Assembly (NCBI GenBank): GCA_020072585.1
Contig: JAIQGL010000005.1
Span: forward strand, 124,001-188,000
Reading direction: 5' to 3'
Source of the DNA: Terriglobia bacterium
GTDB lineage: Bacteria; Acidobacteriota; Terriglobia; Terriglobales; Acidobacteriaceae
Length of the DNA stretch: 64,000 nucleotides
Shown here: piece by piece, positions 1-12,600 of the stretch
Layout: each line of letters begins with the position of its first letter
Numbering within the stretch: position 1 is the first letter of the stretch
Position numbers and translations under genes: made by a program
The notes under the pieces: model-generated
Told to the model about the DNA's origin: nothing
Databases searched by the model: none
The model's input: the letters and a program-made list of their open reading frames with translations, nothing else

Positions 1-3000
1 AGTGAAACGGAACACCGGTTCGATGAGGCCGAGGTACAGCGCGAGGTAGGCGTTACACCGGTGATGTACTACGATGCTCCTGGTCGTCTGATTCGCACTG
101 AACTCCCGGACGGCTCGCTCAGTCGCGTTGAGTTCTCGCCTTGGCATCTCAAGACCTTTGATGCTAATGACACCGTACTTGAGAGCCGGTGGTACCAGGA
201 TCATGGCGCTCCGGATCCTGCAATTCCCCTTGTCGCCAGTGCGTCATCGGATATGCGCGCCGCATGGCTGGCCTCGCAGCACGCCAATACGCCTGCGCTA
301 ACCATCCTTGACAGCCTGGGTCGTCAAGTGGCCGCCATCGCGCACAACAGAGTGGACGATGGCGCTGGTGGCGTTCGCAATGAAGGATACCTTACCTTCA
401 CTAAGCTCGACGCCGAAGGGAAACCGCTGTGGATACGAGACGCTCGCGGCAATCTGGTCATGCAATACATCACACCGCCCGTCGCTAACAACCAGGCGAC
501 CGAACCAACTGCGGGCTTTGCCCCTTGCCACGACATCGCTGGTAACCTGCTCTTCCAGCACAGCATGGACGCTGGTGATCGCTGGATGCTCACGGATGCC
601 GCTGGTAAGCCGATGCTAGCCTGGGACTACAACGAGCGTCAAACGGGTACGGGCACCGTTAATGAGCACCGGCTGTACTTCACAAGCTACGATCAAGTGC
701 ATCGCCCCACCGCACAGTGGCTTAGCGTCAATGGTGGTTTGGCGCAGATGGCCGAACGCTTAGAATATCGCGACGCACAGGACCACGACTCGGGCGCGTT
801 GCAGAACAAGCTCATCGGCCAGCTTGTTCGCCACTATGATCCCAGTGGTCTGACCGAAACTATCCGGCGTGACTTCAAGGGCAATATTGAGGAAGTTCGT
901 CGCACGCTTAACAATCAACCAGAAGTGGCTCTCATCGATTGGCAGGGTGGTAACCCTGGCGCTCAACTGGAAAACGGAACGTTCGTCCAGATCACCGAGT
1001 ACGATGCTCTCAACCGCATTATCCGCCTCTACAACTGGCATCGAGGTGTTGGTAGCCGGGTGGCAGTCTACGAGCCTGACTACAACGAGCGTGGCTTGTT
1101 GGTTAGTGAGAAGCTGACTATTCGCGGTAACAAAACGGCCACTGGTTTCGACATCGGGTCAGAAATGAAGACGACCGCCGCCATCCTGGACATTCGCTAC
1201 AACGTAAAGGGACAAAAAACATATCTCGTGCTTGGTAACGGTACGCTTACACAATACAACCATGACCCGCAGACTTTCCGCTTGAAGCAAATACAAACCA
1301 CCCGACCGGCGGATGCGAGCGGGTTTCCGGAGCGCCGTTCGAATTTGAAAGACTCAGGCATCGTCCAGCAATTGCTTTACACCTACGATCCGATCGGCAA
1401 TATCACTGAGATCGACGACCAAGCGTACAAGCCGGTTTTCTTCGACAACGGCATTGCTGAACCCAGGAATCTCTACGAATATGACGCACTCTATCGCCTC
1501 GTGTCTGCCTCAGGCCGAGAGTCCGCCCAAAACGGAGGCGCCGCGTTCACCGGGAATGATCCCGCGATCGGGAACGGGTTCCCGATCACTGATCAGACGC
1601 TACGACGCTACATTGAGACCTACGAGTACGACCAAGTAGGTAACTTCGTCACAATGAAACACACCGTGCCAACTGATACTGCGGGCTGTTGGACCCGGCA
1701 GTTCGAGTGCTTTGCTGGTAGCAATCGTTTGCACTACACGTGGACGGGTAGTAATCGAGTAGCCACGCAGATTGAGTACCACTACGACGCGCACGGCAAC
1801 ATGCTCAATTTTCTGAATGTTTCAGCGGGTCAGTTCCTACGTTGGGACCATCGCGACATGATCGCCAACATCAATCTGGGAGGAGGTGGCTCGGCCTACT
1901 ATCAATATGACGCAAGTAAACAGCGAACTCGCAAGTCGGTGCGGCACGGTGTAGTTGAAGATCGCATCTACCTGAATGGGTATGAACTAAACAGGCTGAC
2001 ACTTAACGATAATGTGCTCGAAGAGATCGAATCTCACCATTTGTTCGCAGGAGAGCAGCGCGTGCTGTTGGTGGACGATGTTATTACCTCATGTGATGCC
2101 AAGCATCAACGCCCGGATGGCCTGTCCATCAAGGCACAAAAGCTATTCCGTTATGTGTACAACAATCATCTCGGCTCGGTATCTCTTGAGCTCGATCAAG
2201 ACGCAGAAATCATTTCATACGAAGAGTATCACTCGTATGGGACGAGTGCGTATCGAGCGATGAAGAGCGGAGTCGAAGCCCCGCCTAAGCGGTATCGGTA
2301 TACGGGGATGGAGAGGGACGAGGAGAGCCGGCTTGCCTATCACAACGCGCGCTACTACGCTCCGTGGTTGGCGAGGTGGACGAGTTGCGATCCAAATGGA
2401 ATTGCAGAAGGATCGAACCTCTTCGTTTTTGTGGATTGCAATCCTATCAATTTTATCGACAGCGGAGGAAAGGCTAAGGACTATCCAAGCTGGCGTCAGA
2501 TGCTAGCAGAAAGTAGGATCAAGTCAAGTGAGGAAAGAATCTCCCAGACGAAGTTCGGAACGCCGGGAAGCTTAGCTGCACGCAAAGAGAATATGCAAGC
2601 GCTTCAGGCGTTGCAAGAAGCAAACGAGATCCGGGATTTCCATCGGAACGTTGGATTTCCGATTGCCGCAAATATTACCATGGCCGTTGCGACGGCACCA
2701 GCGGCAGCTCTTACCCCGGTACGTGTCGCTTTCACTTTTCTCGCTGGGTTCGGCGTGGGTGAGACCATCCAGGGCAAGACTGTGAGTCTCTTACCTTCTA
2801 CTTTCGGCCAAACACAATCTCTGAGTGGATCTGATCGGATCTGGCACGGTGTTGGTTCTGTTAGCGGCGTACTCGGCAGCGTTGCAGGCGAGGTAAAACT
2901 AGCATCACCCTCTATGTTGACGAGGTCTCCCGCAGCCAAACTACTTAGTGGTCCAGCGTCGCGGCTGAGGGCCAAACCCGCGCCGTCACAAACGTCGCCC

Positions 3001-3477
3001 TGGCCTTCAGACGTTACTCGCACCGATGCTGGGTTCAAGGCCCTCAAAGCCGCGCCTGGCGAGCGAGTATTCTACGCACCCGCAAGTTCGCCAAATGAGA
3101 CAGTAGTCACCCGATTCGCACCGGGCTCAGTAACTTTTGATTCTGCAACAAACACGAAGGGCGTATGGATAGCACTGGAAGAATTGGGACGTTCTAGCCC
3201 GGGTTCTCACGTCTATGTGGGGAGCGGAACGCACGGTACGACTGGGGGCGGATATGCAGCCACCAATCCAGTTCTTGCGGAACCCCGTTTTTATGGTTCC
3301 GATGTAGCTCTGACTAGACCGCCTTCATTTCCTACTCTCGGCCCCCGTCATGTTTTCGACGTGGCCAATCCCGCGGGTGCATCGGCCTTTGCCTCGGCAG
3401 TGAAAACCGCTCAATCGCTACCTTCTGGATCGATGACGACGGTTAAGGCATGGTGTTTTAGCACATTACAGAGATGA
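1..3477 (+). CDS. Rhs-repeat toxin protein, TcC-like (or C part of a TcB-TcC fusion), 5' end outside window
   Basis: The frame is open from base 1, so the gene starts upstream; the GTG at 61 is only the first in-frame start codon. The visible protein is made of YD/Rhs-type repeats such as YDAPGRLIRTELPDG and YEYDALYRLVSASGR, as in TcC or the C half of TcB-TcC fusions, where they build a hollow cocoon around a toxin. The Rhs core is at nt 2290-2470 (YTGMERDEESRLAYHNARYY, then CDPNG and FIDSGG). These two Asp-containing motifs correspond to the autoproteolysis region of TcC proteins. About 335 residues follow (nt 2475-3474): a hydrophobic Ala-rich part (nt 2640-2800) and a terminal domain with SGTHG at nt 3220-3237 and WCFS near the end. 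This tip is the hypervariable toxin position; I do not recognise its fold. A TcA-like gene follows 128 bp downstream. The family call is firm; TcC versus BC fusion is undecided because the N-terminus is missing. Confidence 0.85.
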   Translation, partial: SETEHRFDEAEVQREVGVTPVMYYDAPGRLIRTELPDGSLSRVEFSPWHLKTFDANDTVLESRWYQDHGAPDPAIPLVASASSDMRAAWLASQHANTPALTILDSLGRQVAAIAHNRVDDGAGGVRNEGYLTFTKLDAEGKPLWIRDARGNLVMQYITPPVANNQATEPTAGFAPCHDIAGNLLFQHSMDAGDRWMLTDAAGKPMLAWDYNERQTGTGTVNEHRLYFTSYDQVHRPTAQWLSVNGGLAQMAERLEYRDAQDHDSGALQNKLIGQLVRHYDPSGLTETIRRDFKGNIEEVRRTLNNQPEVALIDWQGGNPGAQLENGTFVQITEYDALNRIIRLYNWHRGVGSRVAVYEPDYNERGLLVSEKLTIRGNKTATGFDIGSEMKTTAAILDIRYNVKGQKTYLVLGNGTLTQYNHDPQTFRLKQIQTTRPADASGFPERRSNLKDSGIVQQLLYTYDPIGNITEIDDQAYKPVFFDNGIAEPRNLYEYDALYRLVSASGRESAQNGGAAFTGNDPAIGNGFPITDQTLRRYIETYEYDQVGNFVTMKHTVPTDTAGCWTRQFECFAGSNRLHYTWTGSNRVATQIEYHYDAHGNMLNFLNVSAGQFLRWDHRDMIANINLGGGGSAYYQYDASKQRTRKSVRHGVVEDRIYLNGYELNRLTLNDNVLEEIESHHLFAGEQRVLLVDDVITSCDAKHQRPDGLSIKAQKLFRYVYNNHLGSVSLELDQDAEIISYEEYHSYGTSAYRAMKSGVEAPPKRYRYTGMERDEESRLAYHNARYYAPWLARWTSCDPNGIAEGSNLFVFVDCNPINFIDSGGKAKDYPSWRQMLAESRIKSSEERISQTKFGTPGSLAARKENMQALQALQEANEIRDFHRNVGFPIAANITMAVATAPAAALTPVRVAFTFLAGFGVGETIQGKTVSLLPSTFGQTQSLSGSDRIWHGVGSVSGVLGSVAGEVKLASPSMLTRSPAAKLLSGPASRLRAKPAPSQTSPWPSDVTRTDAGFKALKAAPGERVFYAPASSPNETVVTRFAPGSVTFDSATNTKGVWIALEELGRSSPGSHVYVGSGTHGTTGGGYAATNPVLAEPRFYGSDVALTRPPSFPTLGPRHVFDVANPAGASAFASAVKTAQSLPSGSMTTVKAWCFSTLQR

Positions 3478-3480
3478 TAG

Positions 3481-3609
3481 ATGTTTGAGAGAGAATCGGT
3501 CAGATGGCCGTGGGTAGGGGGCCCGGCGTCGGCTCTACTTGGCGACACCGCAGACGGAGAGAACCCAACTAGCAAATGCCGCCGAGTTGCAAGGGAGTGC
3601 CAAACATGA
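3481..3609 (+). CDS. possible 42-aa ORF between the Tc genes, ATGA overlap with TcA
   Basis: An ATG lies directly after the two stop codons that end the upstream toxin gene. Its 42 codons end in TGA at 3607-3609, overlapping the TcA start ATG (3606) as ATGA. Such overlaps can couple translation. The peptide starts MFERESVRWPWVGG and has no recognised domain, signal peptide or membrane segment. The only ribosome-binding-like element is a weak AGAG before the ATG. It may be a real coupling peptide or simply leader sequence of the TcA gene. Confidence 0.25.
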   Translation: MFERESVRWPWVGGPASALLGDTADGENPTSKCRRVARECQT

Positions 3610-6600
3610 AAGTCGAAGAGGAAGACTCGTCAGTGGAGAGGATGCGCAGTGACCGGAAACTCTTCCCGGACGAACCAGTTCGTACCGATAAGCTAACCAA
3701 CCAAAGTGCCCAGGAGAGCAATCAACGGAGTGCTGAAGCGGTATGGGAGAAAACCAAGCGGCGTGCTTACCAATTGTACGAGCAACGCGGAAAAGTGGAC
3801 GGCTACGCCCTCTCTGACTGGCTGCGCGCTGAAAAGGAGGTCGAAAAAGACAGTCCTCCATTTACCGTGACCGGCAAGGTTACAGGACAGGATGGCAGGC
3901 CTCTTTCTGGAGTGACGATCAAAGCGTTTGATCGCAAAGCCGATGCCCAAGATGCGCTGCTCGGCCAGACAGCAACTGACGATCAAGGCAATTACCTCGT
4001 GACTTACGTGCGAGACCTACTACGCGGCAAACCATCAGCCGATCTCGTCATTGGGCTGTATTGCGAGGGTAAGCTGGTCCAGAAGACTGAAGTAATTTTG
4101 AATGCAAAGCCTACTGAAATCAAAGACTTCGTTGTTCCTTCCACCAAGTTTGTGGTTCGTGGCCAGATCAGGTTTGCCAATGGCAGAGATTACAGCGGCG
4201 CTAGAGTCAAGGTCTATGGCAAGAACCTGCGCAGCGAAAATCTGCTAGGCGCAGCCCGCCCTGACCAGCAGGGCAGTTACGAAATCTGTTATGCCCTTCC
4301 AAATCTCGCTGGGCCCGGCACTCTTGCTGGCCCCCCACCGGACCTCGTTGTGCGCGTGTTCAACGCATCTGGCCAGCAACTCGCCGAGAGTCCTGTTCAT
4401 TTCAAAGCCAATCGCGAAGAAGAGATCGACCTGGCTGTATCTGGTTCTCCGATCTCAGAATGGAAAAAAATCAATGACACGGTATTGCCCCTTCTTGCAG
4501 GACAGGACGTGCAACCGCATGAACTTACCGAGGAGGACCTGACGTTTGTTTCCCAGCACACCGGCCTCGACATGGAACAAGTACGCTTGTGGGCTCTTGC
4601 CGCAAAGACGAGTAAGAGCAGCACCCAGCTTGGCGACTCCCAGGGAGCGGACTCGATCGCGCCGCAGTTCTTCTACGGCTGGTTCCGCCAAACTCTGCCC
4701 ACCAATTTGCCCGAGCTGCTGAAGACGCCAACCGCTGACCTGATTGCTGCCCTCAATCGCGCGATTGAGGCAAAGACTGTGCCCTCCGTTCCCGAAGGTT
4801 CTCTTAGTGCCCTTTCACTGGCAGTTAATCGACGCCGTATCATTGATGCCCTGCATCCCGCTACGGACAGAAAATCGACAACACTGGGGCACGTCTTACG
4901 CACCGTACCCAATCCGGATCGATTAAAGCTTAATGACCCGAATGGAATCGGATACCAACTGATTGAGGCGCTCCTGGATTCATCGCTTGATGCCACTAAA
5001 CGGGAGACCAGGATTCATGAGGTTGCAGGAAATGCACTATCGCGCTCGATCAAACGCGCGCTTGGCCTCAATTCGCTCACTCTGGGGCATGTGCCGCTCA
5101 TGAGCGCTTTGCAATCCACGGACCCCGATGATGCTGGTGCGCGTCTGGAGGACCTGGTCGCCAAAGAAACCGGAGACTGGCTTAAACTGGCGCAGATGCA
5201 CGGGGTTCCTGACGAGATCAAGGGCGAAAGTGATGCAGAGCGGCAGAATCTCTACGCCAAGAGGCTTGCTCACACAGTCGAGATGATGCATCCGAGCGCC
5301 TACGTGGCTTATCGCATCCGAGAAGACCGAATCCCCGTGCAGGAGAAACTTAAACAGCCGATCCTCCAGTTCTTTCAGGCAAATCCTGCGTTTCGGTTGA
5401 AGGAACAATCGGTATTCGCCTGGTTCGATTCCAAAGATGTGAAGACGGATGGTATTGCCACAAAGCTGATCGAGCCCACTAAAAAGGAATTGTTGCGCGT
5501 CGAACGGATCGCGAACTTATCGGTGAGCCTCGAGAATATGACTCCGCTGTCCACCAAGGGCTTTCATTCTGCGCATCACGTCGTTCAACTCAGCCGCGAC
5601 ACGTTTGTTAAGGAAATGTCGCCACATCTCACAGGCGGAGAAGCCGCAGCCTTGGACATTTTCAACACTGCTCAAGCAACGGTAGCCAACGCACATGCCC
5701 TGGCCATCACATATGGAACCAGATTTAACTCCCAGAATCTTCCGGTTATGCCAAATATGCGCACAAGGCAAGACAATGCATCGTCGGCCTTAAGCACTCC
5801 TGGGGGCGCTTCCGCAACGCTGAGCGAATTATTTGGCGATCTAGATTACTTTGAATGCGCTCACGGTGCGTCGATGTATGGGCCAGCAGCCTATTTTGTC
5901 GATCTGCTCAAAATGCTGGACAGCACCAAGACACCAGACGGCACCAAGACAACACTCGATGTACTCCTGAAGTGCCGCCCAGACCTTGCCCAAATCGATC
6001 TTACAGCGGATAACGCAGAAATTACGCTTCCTTACATTGATTTAGTTCTTGAGGTACTTGAACATTCCTTAAAAGAGATTGGGATGGGGGTTCGTGTGGA
6101 TCGCGGCTCGCGAAATCCTGACGGCACCGTCAAACCATATGAATACGATTCTGCGCTGACAAACGGGCAAATTCCTAGCGGCTTACGAAAGAACTTGGAA
6201 AGTTCGTTAAACATTGTTCTGGAAGGAACATTTCATGCTCAGAAAACCGCTGATGTTACAAAGGCTGGCGCTATTTTTCCGTGCTGGACCATCAATTCAG
6301 ACCAATGGAGGATTCAACTCGCTGGCGTAATACCGATCGGGTACCGAGTGTGGGACATTTTTCCCCAATCCAGCACTTCACAGAAGTTGCCTGCGGAAAT
6401 TCCTGCCGCATTTCTGGCTGATCCATATGCCGTCCTAGCGACCGCCCGCTATCCGTGGAGCCTTCCTGCCTGCTTGGCGCGAGACGAATGCTCAACGTGG
6501 CTCGACTACCTCGGCGTTTCTCGGCATGAGTTAATGGAGGCGTTTCAGGGCGGCCCCCGATGGTCGTCGGTTGACTCCGCCTGCGAGGTTCTAAACATCA

Positions 6601-9600
6601 GTCCAGGTGAACGCGTTATTCTAACCAAGACTCCGGTCGATTCATTCGCTGATTGGGGTTTCGATGCCAGGGATGGCGTGACCGTCTTTGATCCTATCGC
6701 TGGCATAACCCGTCCGACCAATGAGGCCCCGGACAAGTCATCCAACTGGGTTGACCTCCTCAAGAACGTCACGTTGTTGCGCGCCCGCGCCCGTCTGACT
6801 CACCGCGAGTTGCTCAACCTGCTTGAGACCCGATTCTTGCAGCTTGGTCCTGGCAAGCAGCTTGAGCTGAGCGGCGATGAATGCAACCTGGCGACAATGA
6901 GGGTGGAGGGGATTACTGAGCACCTCGCCCGGCGGCTGCATCTGTTTGTACGCCTATGGCGCAAGCTGGGATGGACCGTCTTCGATCTGGATCGTGCGAT
7001 TGCGGCTCATGGCTCCGCGGTCTCCAAGACCGAAGCGGCCGACTCGTTCACTGATGAGTTCATCATTTTTCTTGCGAACATCGTTCGGCTGAAACGGCAA
7101 ACCCGACGCCCTGTGGGTGAACTCCTCGCGATGTTCCGATCCAAGCTAGATACGCAGTCATATAGGGACCATAGCGGAGCGCGAGCAGAACAAGAACTGT
7201 CGAGCTACGAAAGCCTGTACGACAATCCCACGCTGGTGAGGCCGCGGGTACCCGAGTTCAGCTTGGATGCTAGCGGTCAAGACCTCACTCATCCGCCGGC
7301 AACAACCGGGTTGCCGCGATTGCGGCTGAGCGACCATCTCACATTCCTGTCAGCTGTGCTCTGCATTCCGATGGAGGCGGTAAAGGCCCTGCTTCCGGCG
7401 GCGAAGGACACCATCCTGCCACTCGCGGTCACAGGAAAGCTCACCGGAATGGACATCAGCATATCCCCCGGGGAGAATCCGATATTCGAAGTGCTGCTTG
7501 GTCAAACCCAGCCTAAAGCGGAATACACGCTGCAACTGGAGCACTCTGAGGACGGAAGCGATTTTGTTCCCATTCCCGCGACAGAACTTGATCCACAATC
7601 TCAGCTAGCCGCGGTCACTGCAGCCAATGGTTGGACGCTCGCACGCAGGCGCTACACCGGCACCAAGAAGCATCTCCGTGTGTGTGTTACTGAGATCAAG
7701 GGCAATCCGCCGATAAATCCCAAATTCTGGCTGTCTGCAAGGGTCTTAGTGACCGAGGGTAGAGTCGCTGACGAGCTCTCTCTGGAATCGCTTTTGTATC
7801 TTTCTCGCATCGCCACCCTGGCACGTAGTCTTGGACTGCCGTTGGATCATGCACTGATATTGTCGGATATTTCTGGCATTGACCCCTTTTCAAGTTCTCA
7901 GTCTCTGCTCACTCTCATTGACGCGCTGGAGGCGGTACGGAAGTGCGGGTTTTCGACCCCCGAGCTCAACGCATTACTTCGTTGCCGCGGCGTGACCGAC
8001 CAAGCGGCGATCGAAGAAGAGAGCAAGTGTGCTCAGGTGCTCGAGGCTATCCGCTCTGGCGTTCAGGCCTTCCGCGAAGAGACGACCGTACCGGCGGATC
8101 AGCGGAGTGAATTAGTGCGCAAGCTGCTGGTTTCCATTGGTTGGAACACCACGTTGGTCGAAACGGTGCTCGGTCGGGATTTCCTCGGCTGTACGCGGGA
8201 GAATTACCAGGCTTCTTTAGACGATTTGCCTGTAAAGCTTCCATATGGGCTCACCTATGACGGGGCAAAAAAGATGCTAAGGGCGGAGACCGCGAGCGGC
8301 ATCATGCGTCCCGCGAGTGTCCTTAAGGATATCAATGCCGTCCGCGATCAGAGTGACTATCAAGGGCTCAGCGACGACAAACGGGTAAAGCTCGATAGCG
8401 CTCTGGTATCCATCGAACAGCAGGCTAAACGGCGCGCAGAGCAGATTGTGAAGCTCAAGTCACTCATGAGCTGTTTTGAACTCCCCATGTTCGAAGTCGA
8501 ATACGAGTGGCAAGGTGCATTTCCAAAGGAATGGGCGGGCCGGTTCTACTATGATCCGGCAACGCGAAGGCTCAGATTCCTTGGCTGGATGTCGTCAGAT
8601 GAGAAGGACTCGCTTCTGCAACTTCGCCTGGACGATCCACATTATGCACCCGCAGTGGAAATTCTGTTTGAGGCTGGCGAAAAATACGATGCGGAAAAAG
8701 TGGATGAGGCCAATCGACTGGTCTACATGGAGGAGCAGTCTCCCAGCCCGGTCCATCCGCGGTTGACAGCTGAAAAGCTCTTGCTTGACACGGAGGGTCT
8801 TGAAGAACGCTGTGACGTACTGTTGCAGTATCTGTTGCTTTTTGTCCGGCGCCAGCGGGCCAAATCGCTCACTGTCAGCAACCTTGCTGCAGGGTATTCA
8901 ATCGGTGCCGCAGCCGGTGAGCAACTGCTTCTGGGCTTGCGTCACCGTGGCAAGCCGGTGCTCGATGAAGTCCTTTTGGAGCAAGGCTTCGCGGAAAGTG
9001 CTCTCGCCATTCCCGTAAGCCCGGCGGCTTTTGGGTCGCAATTTGATGTCATGAAGAGACTGGGCAGGCTGGCGATTCTGATTGACCGACTCGGTCTCAG
9101 TTCGGGGCAGGTCAACTGGCTCTTCGGGGCTTGGAAGGACATTGATCTGTCCTTGTTGCCGGTCACTCCAAGTTCTGGTTCTGCTGCGCCGCTTTGGTCA
9201 TCATTTATTGCGCTGGCCAAGCTTGTGGCATTGCGTCACCAAGCTCCCAATGGTTTGGCCACCCTCGAGGCTGTGAGGCAAGCCTCATCCCTGCCGCCCG
9301 GCGCCGCACTCGACAAAGCTCTAGGCGATGCACTCGAATGGCCGGAAAGGAACCTGCGTGACTTGACAGGTAACAACGCATTACATCTAACGATCGACGA
9401 CTACAGAAGACCTGAGAAGGTTGGAATGCTCGTTGCCTGCGTTGACCTGGCGCGCGAGCTCGGGGCCAATGCGATTCTCCTCGATCGCTGGCGGCAACCC
9501 CAGGTAACCATGCTCGACGCCGAGGCCGCGCAGCAACTTGCATATAGTCGCCAAAGCGGCGGGAATTGGGAAGCCACCGCCAGAGAAGTGCTCAATCAGG

Positions 9601-12600
9601 TTCGCACTCGACGTCGTGATGCTCTTGTTGAGTATCTCGTTTACTACCACAAAGTGCGCGATGCAAACGATCTGTATGGCTATTACCTGATCGACCCAGA
9701 GATGGGTGCCTCCATGATGACTTCCCGTATCAAACAGGGAATCAGTTCCGTACAGCTCTTTGTACAACGGTGCCTCATGGGTTTGGAGCCCGATGCCGGC
9801 CGGGTCAACGATGACCGCTGGCCCTGGATGAAGAATTACCGTGTGTGGGAGGCGAATCGCAAGGTACTGCTTTACCCGGAGAACTGGATCGAGCCCGAAC
9901 TGCGGGATGACAAGACACCGATTTTCGACTCTCTAATGAGTGACACTCTCCAGGGTGACATCTCATCCGATAAGGCAGAAACCGCGTACAGTCGTTACCT
10001 CGACGGGGTAAGAGAAATCGCTCGCCTCGAACCAGTTGCAATGTGCCGGGAGACTGACGAGAAAGGGCGGACCAAAGTTCACGTGTTTGGCAGGACCGGC
10101 AGTGATCCGCGCAAGTATTTCTATCGGCGCTACACGGAAGCGGGGACAGATATGCTGGGCGCATCATGGACCCCCTGGCAGCCCGTGGAACTCGACATTG
10201 AAGGCGATCACCTGATTGCTTTCGTCACAGAAGGCCGCCTCCACCTCTGCTGGGCATTGTTTGATGAAGTGTCGCTTGAGCAAAATCCGAGTGCCGAGAA
10301 TCCACATTCGCCACAGAAAACTTGGGACATTAAGTTGGCGTGGAGCGCGTACCGTGGCGGAAAATGGAGTGCAAGAAAGACATCCGGCTCAATGTGGCCC
10401 GCATTTTCGAAGTGGTTCATTGACAGCAGCGGCACTAATAGCTGTGATGGACAAGACTTGTTCTTCCAAACTGTAGTCAAGGACGAACACCTCTACCTCC
10501 TGCCTTTAGTCAATCGTTCAGATAAGCCTTATTTGTTTTTTCGATACCCGGGAGCCGACCGGCCTTACTGGATGAATACAACACTTCCGCTAGTCGTGAT
10601 GCGCTTCGACCACGATAAACTGCGGAGAGTGCAGATTTTAGATCGTTGGGAAGACAAGCTTTTTCTTGTGCCCGCGGAAGATGGGGAACTCGCAATCACA
10701 ACAGCCGGCGTCGATTTCACCTGCCAAGACAAGCACATAGGCACAGTTATCAAGCGACCTGTGCCGACCAGCCGCCTTTTGGAAACCAATGATGGTGTGC
10801 CGGTTCTTCACGTGCCCGACAGGGTTGGAACTCCGGTTCGACTACTGGTCGGGAATCAGGAAACAGGTTTGCACCTCTTTGTGCCGCAGGAATCACTGTC
10901 AGATTCCGAGTCGCAAATCCGGGTTCCGTTCTTTTACGCAGATGTGGATCGAACATTTTTCTTGTACCCCCGGTGGACCCAGGATTTCATAGTGCATGGG
11001 CCGAGTGGGACCGGATTCGGCGACTTCATTTTTCATTCGAAGTTAGAAGTGTCTGTTTTCAGTTTTGACTATCTTCACGCAAAACGCTACAGCGAGCGGC
11101 TTCTGAGGGACGGCTTGGAAAAGCTACTGTCGCCCGCCGAGCAAGAGGAGCCCCTATATCCAACTGGTCTGAAAGGTTCCTTCTCCGGCAATGCTGGATA
11201 TGCTCGCGACATATTCACGTTGGGGCGCAAACCGAATGACGATGTTCCATTTGCTACGGATGAGCCCAACGGGCTTTATAGTTGGGAACTGTTCTTTCAT
11301 CTGCCGTTCACAATTGCGTGCCAGCTTAGCAAGAACCAGCGGTTCGAGGAGGCACGCCGCTGGTTCCATTTCATCTTCGATCCGACGGACGCATCGTCTG
11401 ACCGGACGCGGGCCTGCTACTGGCGATTCCGGCCTTTCAGAGAGGCAGGTTCAGGGTTTGACGTCCGTGAACTCATTCGCAAACTCGCGGATAAAACTGA
11501 TCGCTCGGCGGAGAAAATCGATCTCCAGAATCAAATTGCCTTGTGGCAAGAAGATCCATTCAAACCACACGTTGTTGCGCGTATGCGGCCAAGGGCCTAC
11601 ATGTTCGCGGTTGTCATGAAATACCTGGACAACATCATTGCTTGGGGCGACCAGCTATTTCGCCGTGACACGATGGAATCGCTGAATGAAGCTTCCCAAC
11701 TCTACATACTCGCCGCTCAGATCCTTGGTCGCCGGCCAGAGGGTATTCCGCGTCGTACGCGGCCGGTCGTCAGCTGCTTTAGCGATCTCCGCAAAGATCT
11801 TGCTGACGGTGGTTTGAACAATCCGCTCGTACAGCTCGAGAATCTTGTCGCGGCAACCGCCGAACACACCGCTGTTTCGAAAGCAGGCGAGGGCCTCACT
11901 TCGCTTTATTTTTGTGTGCCTGACAATGACAAGCTTTGGGAGTACTACATCAAAGTCGATGACCGTCTGCGTAAGTTACGCAACTGCATGAACATCGATG
12001 GCGTATTTCGCCAACCGCCCTTGTTCGAGCCGATGATCGACCCAGCGTTGCTTGTCAGGGCAGCCGCCGCGGGGGTCGATATTGCGGCAGTATTGGCGGA
12101 TGTGAATGCGCCGCGCCCCTTCTACCGTTTTTCAGTCATGACGTCCAAAGCTTCTGAGTTGTGTGCGGAGGTGAAGGCGCTCGGTAGTGCTCTGCTTGCA
12201 GCCAGCGAAAAAAAGGATGCGGAGGCGTTGAGCCTGCTTCGCTCCAGCCTCGAAATCCAACTGCTTGAACGGATACGCTTGATAAAGGCCCTCCAGATGC
12301 AGGAAGTCAAGGCAAGCCTCGATGCTCTGGGCGTCAGTCTGGAATCTGCCCAACAACGCATGACATATTACGTTTCCCTTGTCTCACAGCTTGAGTCCCT
12401 TGATATTCCAGTCGGGACTGCGGGCCCAACAATCCAGAGCTTGGCCACTGCGGCGATTGAGACCCTGGGAGTAGCGAGCAGTTTTGTGCAGGCCATCGCC
12501 GCGCCGGTAAACCCAATTGGCGCCGCTAGCTTGGACCTCCTTAAACAGGCAATGAACAGAGCGTCGGAGGCGATTGCTGCATCCCTGCCGCCGCAGAGTG

